Source of the DNA: an uncultured Ectothiorhodospiraceae bacterium
Lineage (GTDB): Bacteria; Pseudomonadota; Gammaproteobacteria; XJ16; Halofilaceae
Direction of reading: 5' to 3'
Assembly (NCBI GenBank): GCA_913055615.1
Contig: CAJXKK010000010.1
Coordinates: 1 to 64,000, forward strand
Length of the DNA stretch: 64,000 nt
Shown: positions 1-8,748 of the stretch, in pieces
Layout: the number at the start of each line of letters is the position of its first letter
Numbering within the stretch: position 1 is the stretch's first letter
Made by a program: the position numbers and the translations under genes
Notes under the pieces: generated by a model
The model's database searches: none
What the model was told of the DNA's origin: nothing
Seen by the model: only the letters and a program-made list of their open reading frames with translations

Positions 1-977
1 CCCTTGGGCGTGAGGTCCAGCAGGAACAGATGGTCGTCGGTGCCGCCGGAGACGATCTTCAGCCCGCGCTCCTGGAAGACGCCGGCCATTACACGCGCGT
101 TGTCGATCACGCGCTGCTGATACTCCTTGAACTCCGGCTGCAGCGCCTCCTTGAACGCGACCGCCTTGGCCGCGATCACGTGCATCAGCGGGCCGCCCTG
201 CATGCCCGGGAACACGCTGGAGTTGAACTTCTTGCCCAGGTCCGTGTCCCGCGACAGGATCATGCCGCCGCGCGGACCGCGCAGCGTCTTGTGCGTGGTG
301 GACGTCACGACATCGGCAACCGGTACCGGATTCGGATAATGGCCAGTCGGGATCAGGCCCGAGACGTGCGCCATGTCGACCATTAACAGCGCACCGACCT
401 CGTCCGCGATATCCCGGAACCGCTGCCAGTCGATCACGCGCGAATAGGCCGAGAAGCCGGCGATAATCAGCTTCGGCTTGTGCTCGCGCGCCATCTCGGC
501 CACTTCGTCATAGCGGATCTCGCCGGTCTCGTCGTCGATCCCGTACTGCACCGCATGGTAATTCTTGCCGGAGAAGTTGACCGACGCGCCATGCGTGAGA
601 TGGCCGCCATGCGCCAGGCTCATGCCGAGGATGGTATCGCCCGGCTTCAGCAGCGCCGTAAAAACGGCGGCATTCGCCTGCGCGCCGGAATGCGGCTGCA
701 CGTTGGCGTAAGCGGCGCCGTAGAGTTCCTTGACGCGGTCGATCGCAAGCTGCTCGGCGACGTCGACATGCTCGCAGCCACCGTAGTAGCGGCGCCCGGG
801 ATAGCCTTCGGCGTACTTATTGGTGAGCACCGAGCCCTGGGCCTCGAGAACGCGCATCGACGCGTAGTTCTCGGAGGCGATCAGCTCGATGTGCCGTTCC
901 TGGCGCGTGCGCTCGGCATTGATCGCCGCATCGAGTTCGTCGTCGAAACCGGCAATCGTTTCATTGCTGCTGAACAT
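1..977 (-). CDS. glyA: Serine hydroxymethyltransferase, C-terminal end outside window
   Basis: PLP enzyme that interconverts serine plus tetrahydrofolate with glycine plus 5,10-methylene-THF; the main cytoplasmic source of one-carbon units. The translation starts [15 protein letters not shown] and carries family landmarks in order: [27 protein letters not shown], the acid-rich [10 protein letters not shown] strand and the PLP-lysine motif [11 protein letters not shown] near residue 230. The frame runs off the left edge after about 325 codons, so roughly the last quarter is missing. The ATG at 977 is preceded by GGGAGAG at a good distance. A perfect TATAAT box lies about 175 bases upstream, so a long leader is possible. 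Identity is certain from the motifs. Confidence 0.97.
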   Translation of the reverse strand, partial: MFSSNETIAGFDDELDAAINAERTRQERHIELIASENYASMRVLEAQGSVLTNKYAEGYPGRRYYGGCEHVDVAEQLAIDRVKELYGAAYANVQPHSGAQANAAVFTALLKPGDTILGMSLAHGGHLTHGASVNFSGKNYHAVQYGIDDETGEIRYDEVAEMAREHKPKLIIAGFSAYSRVIDWQRFRDIADEVGALLMVDMAHVSGLIPTGHYPNPVPVADVVTSTTHKTLRGPRGGMILSRDTDLGKKFNSSVFPGMQGGPLMHVIAAKAVAFKEALQPEFKEYQQRVIDNARVMAGVFQERGLKIVSGGTDDHLFLLDLTPK

Positions 978-1344
978 GCATCTCTCCCGGAACCAGCGGG
1001 CGCCGCGGCGCCCGGAAACCATTCACCGAAATATCAGGGGGCACCGCGAATGGCCATCGGCCCGGCGGCATCCCGATCCATTCCCTCAGTCCACTTCAGG
1101 CACTGCCGAAACGGCAACGCCGAGGCCCGCCCGGCCAATTTCCAGCGGGCCATTATACGAGTCAGGCACGGCAGCTTACAGCGCCTGCCGCGCGTGACTT
1201 GTTCCGCCACGACGCGCCTTTGCCTTGCGGCGACGATGGCCTGTGGGCATCGCGTCAGGGGAGCCTGAATCGCCCTGGAACTCCCTTTTCGGCGCGCCGC
1301 GGCTGCTCGCACACACCCGATTCGATCCGGCGCCGGTCCCGGTG
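978..1344. other. Gap between glyA and the oxygenase gene; glyA leader, no gene seen
   Basis: About 370 bases with no supported gene on either strand; the open frames here have no recognisable protein features. It holds the candidate glyA -10 box at 1152-1157 and the 16-base palindrome at 998-1013. I looked for glycine, THF and SAM riboswitch signatures and recognised none. Confidence 0.6.
1152..1157 (-). promoter_or_regulatory. Candidate -10 box for glyA
   Basis: A perfect TATAAT on the minus strand, 175 bases upstream of the glyA start. No convincing -35 hexamer is seen at 16-18 bases, so this is a candidate only. Between it and glyA lies a 16-base perfect palindrome (GGGCGCCGCGGCGCCC, 998-1013) close to the ribosome binding site. 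Confidence 0.35.
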
Positions 1345-2232
1345 TCATCGATTTGCCCGATCGACACTCGTTGGCCCCATTTCCGGCAACCGCTCCCCGG
1401 TATCGAGCCGGCGGAACCAGCGCCAGGCGGTGTGCGGCGCCGCGCCGTCGATATTCGGTGCACCGTGCCCGGCCTGGGCATCCACGACGTCGATCGAGCG
1501 CAGCTCGAGGCTGAACCGGGTCGCCCCCGACGCATTCGGGACGCTCGCGTGCAGATGGGCGCCCGAAAAAATGAGCACGTCACCCGGCTCTACCACGATC
1601 GGCATCGACCCGTGGTGATCGAGTGCTTCCCTCGGATCCGGTGTATTGCGGATATCGGGCTCGCGCCCCTCCTGCCGGGCCGCGAGGACCTCGGCCCGTA
1701 TCGCCTCCAGGTCCCAGTCGGCGCTGTCATTCGCGACCGGTCGATCCCAGCGCCCCGGGAAAAAAGTGATCGTGCGTCCCGGCGTGACGGGATAGATCGG
1801 CAGCCACCAGTTGATCTGTTGATAGACGTTTGATGCCCAGGTGTCACGGTGTGCGCCCAGCGTGTGTCGTGGATCGGTGCCGGGGCTGTAGTCATGGGGC
1901 TGTGCCCGCAGGTTCGGCACATCGGTGGCGGTGCGGCCGGCGTCCAGACCGAACGCGGTCAGCAGGTCGCGCATCAGTTGCGCCGCCCGCCGGTCGCGCT
2001 TGTAGTCGGCCCGCAGGCGCGCGGCGACGCCGTGCCAGTCCTCCGGCGCCATGGAGAACTGGGCCTGGGTGGGCGCATCGCAGGCGAACGCGGCCCGCAG
2101 CTCGTGGTCGAAGAAGTCAACCAGACCGGCGGCGGGGTCCGTGCCGCGAACGATGAGCAGATCCCCTGCATAGACACGCGCCCGCAGCCAATCCGGCGCC
2201 GGCGGCCGGCTCAGGGTCTGGATCGCGGTCAT
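1345..2232 (-). CDS. Fe(II)/2-oxoglutarate-dependent oxygenase, PhyH-like
   Basis: A 295-residue cytoplasmic protein with the signature of the phytanoyl-CoA dioxygenase-like branch of Fe(II)/2-oxoglutarate oxygenases: HRDTWASN gives the metal-binding His128 and Asp130, AHLHASVPN supplies the distal His (226 or 228), and Arg239 in ATRFSLELR is placed to bind 2-oxoglutarate. The start was set at the ATG at 2232 because a near-perfect GGAGG lies 8 bases upstream; an in-frame start 36 bases further upstream lacks this. The gene stands alone, diverging from pyrC. The substrate cannot be told from sequence. The family includes ectoine hydroxylase (EctD), but the protein does not look like EctD itself. 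The oxygenase fold is inferred with good confidence, the reaction is unknown. Confidence 0.75.
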   Translation of the reverse strand: MTAIQTLSRPPAPDWLRARVYAGDLLIVRGTDPAAGLVDFFDHELRAAFACDAPTQAQFSMAPEDWHGVAARLRADYKRDRRAAQLMRDLLTAFGLDAGRTATDVPNLRAQPHDYSPGTDPRHTLGAHRDTWASNVYQQINWWLPIYPVTPGRTITFFPGRWDRPVANDSADWDLEAIRAEVLAARQEGREPDIRNTPDPREALDHHGSMPIVVEPGDVLIFSGAHLHASVPNASGATRFSLELRSIDVVDAQAGHGAPNIDGAAPHTAWRWFRRLDTGERLPEMGPTSVDRANR

Positions 2233-2452
2233 GGACAACCTCCTGCAAACGCCAACCAAGTGTAGCAATTTCTACAACCGTGGCCCCGCCGGGGACTCAA
2301 TACGGGCCGTGCGGTCACGGTCCGCGCTTCGCCTTGTGCTGAAGCACCGTGAGCGCTCAGAGTGTGTGCGGGTGGCCCGGATGGTCCACCGGCCGGACTC
2401 GCGGCAGCGGCCGACTGACCGCTATACTCGCCGCTCGCCCAGGGGAGAAATC

Positions 2453-3787
2453 ATGTCCACGCTGTTGCTCAAGGACGTCCGCATCGTCAACGAAGAGACC
2501 GTAACCGAAGGCGATCTGCTCGTGCAGGATGGCCGCATCGACACGATCGGCGGCGATCTCGCCGGCCGCGGTGCCGACCGGGTCATCGAGGGGCGCGGGC
2601 GCTGGCTGCTGCCCGGTCTGATCGATGATCAGGTCCATTTCCGCGAACCGGGAATGGAACACAAGGCCGACATCGCCACCGAGTCGGCGGCCGCCGTCGC
2701 GGGCGGGATCACCAGTTTCTTCGAGATGCCCAACACGAAACCGCCGACGCTGTCGGCCGAGGCGCTCGAGGACAAATACCGCCGTGCCGAGGGCCGCGCA
2801 CGCGCCAACTACGGGTTTTTCTTCGGTGCCGGGCGCGACAACATGGACGCGCTCACGGGGCTGGACCCGCGCGCCACACCCGGCATCAAGATCTTCATGG
2901 GTGCGTCAACGGGCAACATGCTCGTGGACGAACCCGAGATCCTCGACCGGATCTTCGCCACCGCAACCGTGCCGGTAGTCACCCACTGCGAGGACACGCC
3001 CACCATCCAGGCGAATGAAGCGGCCATGCGCGAGCGCCTGGGCGATGCGGTCGAGCCGCGCCATCACCCGGTGATCCGCACCGCCGAGGCCTGCTGGCGA
3101 TCCAGCTCCTTCGCGGTCGATCTGGCGCGCCGCCACGGGACCAATCTGCATGTCCTGCACCTGACCACGGCCCGCGAGATGGCGCTGTTCGAGCCAGGGC
3201 CCATCGACGGCAAGCGCATCACCGCCGAGGCCTGCATCCATCACCTGATGTTCAGTGACGCCGATTACGAGGCACGCGGCAGCCGGATCAAATGCAACCC
3301 GGCGATCAAGAGCCCCGAAGACCGGGCCGCACTGCTGGCGGCGCTGCGCGAAGACCGCATCGACGTCCTCGCGACCGACCATGCCCCGCATACGATCGCG
3401 GAAAAGGATCAGCCGTATCTCGACGCGCCCGCCGGGCTGCCGCTCGTACAGGATTTCCTGCCGGCACTGCTCGATCTGGTGCACCGCGGGGAGCTGTCGA
3501 TCGAACAGGTCGTGCGCAAATCAAGCCACAACGTGGCGCGGCGCTTCGACGTCGCCGAGCGCGGTTTCATCCGTGAGGGCTACTGGGCCGATCTGGTGCT
3601 GGCCGATCCCGACAAGCCGACCGAGGTCCGCGCCGAGCGCGTGCTATCAAAGTGTGGCTGGTCACCATTCGAAGGCAGTACGCTCCAGGGCAGTGTCGCG
3701 GCCACGATCGTCTCGGGCGAACCAGTCTGGCTGGACGGGGAACTCACCGGCACCATCGCCGGCCAACGGCTCCAGTTCGCGCGGTGA
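2453..3787 (+). CDS. pyrC: Dihydroorotase
   Basis: Zinc amidohydrolase of pyrimidine synthesis that closes carbamoyl-aspartate to dihydroorotate. The 444-residue protein is a full amidohydrolase barrel: metal motif DDQVHFREPG near residue 60, KIFMGASTGNM, VVTHCED, HVLHLTTA, and the catalytic-Asp strand ATDHAPHT. Length and motifs fit the longer class I-type dihydroorotases rather than the short E. coli PyrC type, so pyrC is used here in the functional sense. The start is the ATG at 2453 with AGGGGAG upstream; an upstream in-frame extension has no binding site and no family similarity. A TATACT box at 2423-2428 may be its -10. Only four bases separate it from the peptidase gene downstream, so the two are probably co-transcribed. 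Confidence 0.93.
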   Translation: MSTLLLKDVRIVNEETVTEGDLLVQDGRIDTIGGDLAGRGADRVIEGRGRWLLPGLIDDQVHFREPGMEHKADIATESAAAVAGGITSFFEMPNTKPPTLSAEALEDKYRRAEGRARANYGFFFGAGRDNMDALTGLDPRATPGIKIFMGASTGNMLVDEPEILDRIFATATVPVVTHCEDTPTIQANEAAMRERLGDAVEPRHHPVIRTAEACWRSSSFAVDLARRHGTNLHVLHLTTAREMALFEPGPIDGKRITAEACIHHLMFSDADYEARGSRIKCNPAIKSPEDRAALLAALREDRIDVLATDHAPHTIAEKDQPYLDAPAGLPLVQDFLPALLDLVHRGELSIEQVVRKSSHNVARRFDVAERGFIREGYWADLVLADPDKPTEVRAERVLSKCGWSPFEGSTLQGSVAATIVSGEPVWLDGELTGTIAGQRLQFAR

Positions 3788-3791
3788 CCCC

Positions 3792-4628
3792 ATGACCCAC
3801 ACCATGGCCCGGCTCGTCGCCACCGTCCTGCTTGCCGCCCTGGCCCTGCCGCTGGCGGCGGCCCCGCGGGTGGAACTGGAAGGGCGCCTCGCCCAGGGAT
3901 CCGTCGTATTCGGCCGCACCGACCCGGGTGCGAACGTGTACTTCGCCGATCGCGAGGTGCGGGTCTCGCCGCAAGGCGTGTTTCTGATCGGTTTCGGTCG
4001 CGACGCCGAGGCCCACGAGCAGTTGATGGTCGAAGGGCCTGACGGCGAGCGCATCGAACGCGACCTCGAGATCGAGCCGCGCGATTACGACATCCAGCGG
4101 ATCGACGGCGTGCCGCCGGAAACGGTATCGCCCCCGAAAGAGGCCCTGCAGCGCATCCGCGAAGAGGTGGAAATGGTGCGTGAGGCCCGCCGGCGCGATG
4201 ACCCGAGAACCGATTTTTTGGCCGATTTCATCTGGCCCGTGACCGGCCGTATTACCGGCGTCTACGGCAGCCAGCGGGTTTACAACGGCGAACCGCGCCG
4301 CCCGCACTACGGCATCGACATCGCGTCTTCCGCCGGCACCCCGGTCCGCGCCCCGGCTGGCGGGGTCGTCACGGTTGCCCATGAGGACATGTACTTCTCC
4401 GGCGGCACGCTCCTGCTCGACCACGGGCACGGGCTCTCATCGGCATTTCTGCACCTGCAGTCGCTCGCGGTCGATGTCGGCGACCGCGTCGAGCAGGGCG
4501 ACACGATCGGGACCGTGGGTTCCGGCGGCCGGTCCACCGGCGCCCACCTCGACTGGCGCATCAACTGGTTCCAGCGCCGCCTGGACCCGCGCGAGCTCGT
4601 CGACGCGATGCCCGGGGGCGGCGACTGA
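3792..4628 (+). CDS. Exported M23-family (LytM-type) peptidase
   Basis: A 278-residue protein with an N-terminal signal peptide (hydrophobic VATVLLAALALPLAAA, cleavage near residue 24), a beta-rich middle and a C-terminal M23 peptidase domain (about 150-265). M23 enzymes are zinc endopeptidases that cut peptidoglycan cross-bridges; catalytically dead members regulate amidases. The first zinc motif HxxxD is intact (His172, Asp176) and His221 is present. The second motif, normally HxH, reads His252-Leu-Asp254, so the usual third zinc ligand is Asp. Whether it is still active cannot be judged. It follows pyrC by four bases. Role in the envelope is inference from the family. Confidence 0.82.
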   Translation: MTHTMARLVATVLLAALALPLAAAPRVELEGRLAQGSVVFGRTDPGANVYFADREVRVSPQGVFLIGFGRDAEAHEQLMVEGPDGERIERDLEIEPRDYDIQRIDGVPPETVSPPKEALQRIREEVEMVREARRRDDPRTDFLADFIWPVTGRITGVYGSQRVYNGEPRRPHYGIDIASSAGTPVRAPAGGVVTVAHEDMYFSGGTLLLDHGHGLSSAFLHLQSLAVDVGDRVEQGDTIGTVGSGGRSTGAHLDWRINWFQRRLDPRELVDAMPGGGD

Positions 4629-4710
4629 GCGGATAACGTGCAACGCACGCTGGCGACGGCGCGCACGGACCGGGGTTACACCGCCGCCGGCCGTTCCGCA
4701 ACGTCAGCAG

Positions 4711-5979
4711 CTACTCCCGACGTGCTGCCGAGGCAGTGGCCGGGCACGCCGCTGCCGCCGGACGTAACCGACTCCACAGCACCGCGGACCAGAACGCGAC
4801 TGCCTGAATAACGGTTGCCCCCAGCATCATGATCACCATGGTCGTGTATGACCCCGTGACCGTCCAAAGCGCTGCACCGGCCACGGGTGCCAGCGCCCGT
4901 GCAGTCAGAGATGGCGCGTTGAGCGCCCCGTTCAGCGCGCCGTAGCCTCCCTGAGAGACCATTTCCGGCACTACCAGGCCGCGGACTATCGTCATGACCC
5001 CGTTGGCGCCGCCGTACAGGGCGGCCGCCAACGTGGCCGCAACGAAGCTGTCGCCCCCTGCCCACAGCAGCAACATCGCAAGCGGGAATCCCGAAACGAC
5101 GAATGAACCCAGCGCAGCCGCCGAATGTTCGGCCGTAAGGAATCGTACGGTGATACGTCCAGCCACCTGCGCGGGGCCTATGACCATGATCACGGTAACG
5201 ACCGTAGACGGGGACAACCCCCGTTCAAGCAGGAGCGGATAAAGATGAAATGCAATCAGGGAAAAGATCCCCGCGTGGAGAGTAAGGCTTGTCCCCAGAA
5301 GCCAGAATACCGGTTCGCGCAGCGCACGCGAGAGATGTTCGCCGGCGACAGTCGGCCGCGTCCTGTCATTCGCCGTGGCGTGCCTCTGGTCCCGCGCGGG
5401 ATCGATCAGCACGCCGTAAAGTACGGTGCAAAGCCCAAGGTTCACGAGCGCCAGTGCGCCCAGAGTCCCGCGCCAGCCAAACTCGGCGATCAGAAGTTCG
5501 ATCAATGGGACGAAGATCGTGCTGGCAAAACCGCCCCACAGGGTGAGCTCGGTAATCGCCTGGCGCGCGTTAAGCGGCCCGAACCGGCGGGCAACTACGG
5601 CGAACGCGGGTTCGTATAACGTAGCCGCCTGGAGCAGCCCGATTCCGCCTACGATGCAAAAGAATGCCGTCAGGCCCTCGACCCGGGCCCACATCAGCAG
5701 CAGCAGCCCGGCGGCGGTCGATGCCCCCGCCATGATCACCCGGCCCCAGCCGCGGTCTATGGCCACCCCGATCGGGTACGCGGCAAGCCCGGACAACAGT
5801 ACGCCCAGCGTAGCCGCTGCATAGAGCACGGCCTTCGAGAATCCCAGATCCGCCGAGATCGCCTCCGCGAGTTGCGGAAAGCTGTAGTAGAGCGATCCCC
5901 AGGATGCAATCTGGGCGATCCCCAGGCCCGAGATGAACCGGCGAATGCCGGCCTCCGCCGATCCTGCCTCTGCGGTCAT
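4711..5979 (-). CDS. Major facilitator superfamily permease of the phosphonate transport operon
   Basis: A 422-residue inner-membrane protein with about 12 hydrophobic segments, a loop typical of MFS between segments 2 and 3 (GVAIDRGWGR) and no periplasmic domain. It is the last gene of the leftward phnD-phnC-phnE operon, 57 bases after phnE. Its substrate is unknown; position suggests phosphonates, related oxyanions or a breakdown product. Many phn transport operons carry a second phnE at this place, so this gene may be a functional replacement. The ATG at 5979 was chosen; an in-frame GTG at 6033 would add 18 residues but has no binding site. Confidence 0.8.
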   Translation of the reverse strand: MTAEAGSAEAGIRRFISGLGIAQIASWGSLYYSFPQLAEAISADLGFSKAVLYAAATLGVLLSGLAAYPIGVAIDRGWGRVIMAGASTAAGLLLLMWARVEGLTAFFCIVGGIGLLQAATLYEPAFAVVARRFGPLNARQAITELTLWGGFASTIFVPLIELLIAEFGWRGTLGALALVNLGLCTVLYGVLIDPARDQRHATANDRTRPTVAGEHLSRALREPVFWLLGTSLTLHAGIFSLIAFHLYPLLLERGLSPSTVVTVIMVIGPAQVAGRITVRFLTAEHSAAALGSFVVSGFPLAMLLLWAGGDSFVAATLAAALYGGANGVMTIVRGLVVPEMVSQGGYGALNGALNAPSLTARALAPVAGAALWTVTGSYTTMVIMMLGATVIQAVAFWSAVLWSRLRPAAAACPATASAARRE

Positions 5980-6036
5980 GAAGTTTCTCGCCGGGCAATC
6001 CAAGGGGAGTGGCGTCCGCGGCGGCGCCTCCACGGA

Positions 6037-6840
6037 CTACATGATTCGCGCACGCACCATTGCGGAGAGGCGCTCGACGACCATGATCATGGCGAAAATC
6101 GCCAGGATGATGGCTGACGCGGTCTGATACTCGTACATGTCCATCGCCGTCGTAAGCTCCACACCGATACCCCCGGCGCCCACAAGCCCGAGGACGACCG
6201 AGGAACGTACGGCCTTCTCCAGCGCGAACAGAGAACTGGCAACCATGGATGGAAGTGCCGCCGGGAGGACCGTGCAGACCACGATGCCCATACGCGAAGC
6301 GCCGACTGCGCGCAGACCCTCCTGCGGTCCTTCCTCCACTTCTTCGATCGCCTCGGCAAAGAAGCGGCCACAAAACCCGATCGCCTCCATCATCAGCGCC
6401 AGGACACCGGCGAACGGACCCAGCCCTACCGTCACTACGAAAAAGATGGCCCAGATCAGGTCGGGCACAGTCCTGCAGAAGGTCACAACGGCGCGGCTGA
6501 GGTGATATAGAAGCGGATGCGGGGACTGACCGCGCGCCGCGAATACCGCGATCGGCAGGCTCAGCAGAACGGCAAGCACAGTGCCCGCGACGGCCATCTG
6601 GAAGGTCTCGAGTAATTTGCCGCCAATGCTGCCCGCACGGCTGAAGTCCGGCGGCACCATCTCGCCCAGAACCCGGCCCATCTGCGGCAGACCTTCAGCG
6701 AAGGTGGATAGCGAGAGGTCAACCCCGTCGAACGACCAGACTACGACGCCCGCGAAGGCGACCGCGGAAAACAGCATCGGCAGGGACGGCCGCTGAAAAC
6801 GGCCTGGGCGCTCGGGCATCGATCCGGATGAAGTGCTCAT
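6037..6840 (-). CDS. phnE: Phosphonate ABC transporter, permease subunit
   Basis: A 267-residue inner-membrane permease with about six hydrophobic segments and the cytoplasmic EAA-type loop (EEGLRAVGASRMG-like region near residue 180) that docks on the ATPase. It belongs to the PhnE family that, with PhnC and PhnD, imports phosphonates and sometimes phosphate esters or phosphite. The start ATG at 6840 overlaps the phnC stop codon as ATGA, which points to translational coupling; a GTG one codon earlier is less likely. It is followed by the MFS gene in the same operon. Only one phnE copy is present. Confidence 0.93.
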   Translation of the reverse strand: MSTSSGSMPERPGRFQRPSLPMLFSAVAFAGVVVWSFDGVDLSLSTFAEGLPQMGRVLGEMVPPDFSRAGSIGGKLLETFQMAVAGTVLAVLLSLPIAVFAARGQSPHPLLYHLSRAVVTFCRTVPDLIWAIFFVVTVGLGPFAGVLALMMEAIGFCGRFFAEAIEEVEEGPQEGLRAVGASRMGIVVCTVLPAALPSMVASSLFALEKAVRSSVVLGLVGAGGIGVELTTAMDMYEYQTASAIILAIFAMIMVVERLSAMVRARIM

Positions 6841-7667
6841 CACGCCACCTGCCCGTACAGTGCGCTCAGATCATCCTCGCTGACACCGGTCACCGGACCC
6901 TGGCACACCACACCGCCATCCCGCAGGCCGATCATGCGATCGGCATACCGGCGCGCATGGTCGACGTCATGCGATGAAAACAGCACGGTCGTGCCCTCCT
7001 CACGCATCAGCGTCGTCAGCAGGCTCATGACCTCCTCGCCGGAGGCGGGGTCGAGGCTGGCCGCGGGCTCGTCGGCGAGCATCAGGCGGGGGCGCTGCAT
7101 GAGCGAGCGTGCGATCGCGACCCGCTGCGATTGCCCGCCGGAGAGACGGTCGGCCCGGCGGTCGGCAAAATCCTGCATGCCGACGCGGGTGAGACACTCC
7201 ATAGCTTCGTCGCGCAGCCAGTTCGGAGCCCATGCCTGGAACCATGATTGCGGACCGCCGCATCGGCTTTGCGCCCCGTGCAGCACGTTCGTCAGCACGG
7301 ACAGTCGGGCAACGAGGTTGTGCTTCTGGAACACGAAACCGGTGCTGGCACGCAGATCCCGTAGCCCGGCGCTCGGGCAAGTCAGGACATCCTCACCGAA
7401 GAGCTGAATGCTGCCGCCATTACAATCGATCAGACGCACGAGGCAGCGAAGCAGCGTCGACTTGCCACTGCCGTTACTGCCCAGCAACACCACGCGTTCG
7501 CCCGTACGGACCTCGCAGTCGACATCGCGCAGACAGTAGCGGGTTTCGCCTGGATAGCATTTACGCAGGCCTTCGACCCGCACGGCGGGGGGCTGCTCCC
7601 CCCTACCGTGGCGGACCGACCCGAGTTCGTGCACGGTGCCCGGATCGTTCATCACTTGAGCAGACAT
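6840..7667 (-). CDS. phnC: Phosphonate ABC transporter, ATP-binding subunit
   Basis: A 275-residue ATPase of the PhnC family that powers phosphonate import through PhnE. Walker A is LGSNGSGKST (about residue 58), the signature motif is LSGGQSQRVAIA and Walker B is LMLADEP, followed by the H-loop FSSHDVDHA. The first 25 residues form a poorly conserved tail. Its ATG overlaps the phnD stop as TGATG and its own stop overlaps phnE as ATGA, so phnD-phnC-phnE is a tightly coupled operon. It acts at the cytoplasmic face of the inner membrane. Confidence 0.95.
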   Translation of the reverse strand: MSAQVMNDPGTVHELGSVRHGRGEQPPAVRVEGLRKCYPGETRYCLRDVDCEVRTGERVVLLGSNGSGKSTLLRCLVRLIDCNGGSIQLFGEDVLTCPSAGLRDLRASTGFVFQKHNLVARLSVLTNVLHGAQSRCGGPQSWFQAWAPNWLRDEAMECLTRVGMQDFADRRADRLSGGQSQRVAIARSLMQRPRLMLADEPAASLDPASGEEVMSLLTTLMREEGTTVLFSSHDVDHARRYADRMIGLRDGGVVCQGPVTGVSEDDLSALYGQVA

Positions 7668-8566
7668 CAGTCGCCCACGAACTGGTTGTATTGCGGATAA
7701 CCGATCGTCCCGTAGGCCTTGCGGGCATAGTCGTAATCCGAATCCTTGATGTTCGCCAGGAACTGCATGCCTTCGTATTTGCGGTTCTCACCCATGCCAT
7801 CGTCAGGCACGATCGCGTCTACCAGTGCATCGGAATGCTCGGTTACCGTTGTCGTGAATGAATCGATGACGTCATTGTTGACATGCGCTCCCGCAAGCAG
7901 CACATCGTTGGGAAGATCCGGCCCGCGCGCGATCGTGCGGAACTCACCGAGTTCCGAAGAATCATCGTTGTTGCGCAGGTAGATATAATCGGATTCGTAG
8001 TTCGTGCCCCAGGCGGCAACATCGCCTCGCTTCAGGGATTCGAATCCCACCTTGGGGCTCACGTGAACGATGTCCAGATCCTCCTGCGGATCGAGACCAT
8101 AGTCGGCCAGCGCCTGCAGCGGGCCGAGATGACCCGACGTCGACCCGATCGAGTCGACGGCAATCTTGCGTCCTTCGAGATCGTCCACCGAGGTAATGCC
8201 GCTGTCGGCCATGACAATCACGCCAGAGAAGTAATCGGGACGACTGAATCCAATCACCGGCTCCGCACCGGTCTGTTGACGCATCACCACGTACTCCGCC
8301 GGCCCCGTCAGGACGAAGTCCACGCGTTCCGACTTCAGCAGCTCGGCCGCGGCAGTTCGGCTGGACACGGAGGCGAATTCGACCTCGAGACCGGATCTGC
8401 TCTCGAGTACGTCACGGAAGTCACCCCAATCCCGGCGCAGTTCCTCGAGACCCTTTACATCGGTCACTGCCATACTGATCGTCTCGGCATGCACGACGCC
8501 GGCTGTTCCCATCAGCGTCACTCCTGTCAGCGCCGCAATCATTGCGGTATTCACAAAGCGATTCAT
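7667..8566 (-). CDS. phnD: Phosphonate ABC transporter, periplasmic binding protein
   Basis: A 299-residue exported binding protein. A clear signal peptide (MNRFVNTAMIAALTGVTLMG) ends at VHA-ET. The mature part follows the PhnD/phosphate-phosphite-phosphonate binding family: SSRTAAAELLKSERVDF, the GLEGRKIAV-like strand and SIGSTSGHLGP, which forms the anion-binding turn. The start ATG at 8566 has GAGGAGG upstream; upstream in-frame codons would place charged residues before the signal peptide. It is the first gene of the leftward transport operon and faces phnM across a 182-base gap containing a Pho box. The mature protein is notably acidic. Confidence 0.93.
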   Translation of the reverse strand: MNRFVNTAMIAALTGVTLMGTAGVVHAETISMAVTDVKGLEELRRDWGDFRDVLESRSGLEVEFASVSSRTAAAELLKSERVDFVLTGPAEYVVMRQQTGAEPVIGFSRPDYFSGVIVMADSGITSVDDLEGRKIAVDSIGSTSGHLGPLQALADYGLDPQEDLDIVHVSPKVGFESLKRGDVAAWGTNYESDYIYLRNNDDSSELGEFRTIARGPDLPNDVLLAGAHVNNDVIDSFTTTVTEHSDALVDAIVPDDGMGENRKYEGMQFLANIKDSDYDYARKAYGTIGYPQYNQFVGD

Positions 8567-8673
8567 CGATTCGACCTCCTCAGTGGTTATCCAGTGCAGG
8601 ACGAATGCTGAGGGAGCCGTGTTACACCGGGTTGGCACCGAGATAGCGGTTTAATGACGTTCGGCACGGATCT

Positions 8674-8702
8674 CCGTCATGCCGCTTTCATGGCTTTGTC
8701 AC
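8674..8702 (+). promoter_or_regulatory. Pho box (PhoB binding site), three direct units
   Basis: Three 7-base units spaced exactly 11 bases apart: CCGTCAT (8674-8680), CTTTCAT (8685-8691) and TTGTCAC (8696-8702). The known PhoB site is two CTGTCAT-like units with a 4-base spacer, so the last two units alone make a full 18-base box and the first adds half a further site. It lies 46 bases before phnM in the gap shared with phnD. This implies that phosphate starvation switches on phosphonate use through PhoBR. A possible reverse-strand pair (ACGTCAT-TAAA-CCGCTAT) further left could serve phnD but is weak. Confidence 0.75.
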
Positions 8703-8748
8703 CCGGTATCCGTAGGGTCCCGCTCCATCACGAATCCGGAGATTCATC

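Noticed and set aside
978-1344. Glycine or tetrahydrofolate riboswitch in the glyA leader
   Set aside because: None of the conserved core segments could be recognised; only a simple 16-base palindrome is present.
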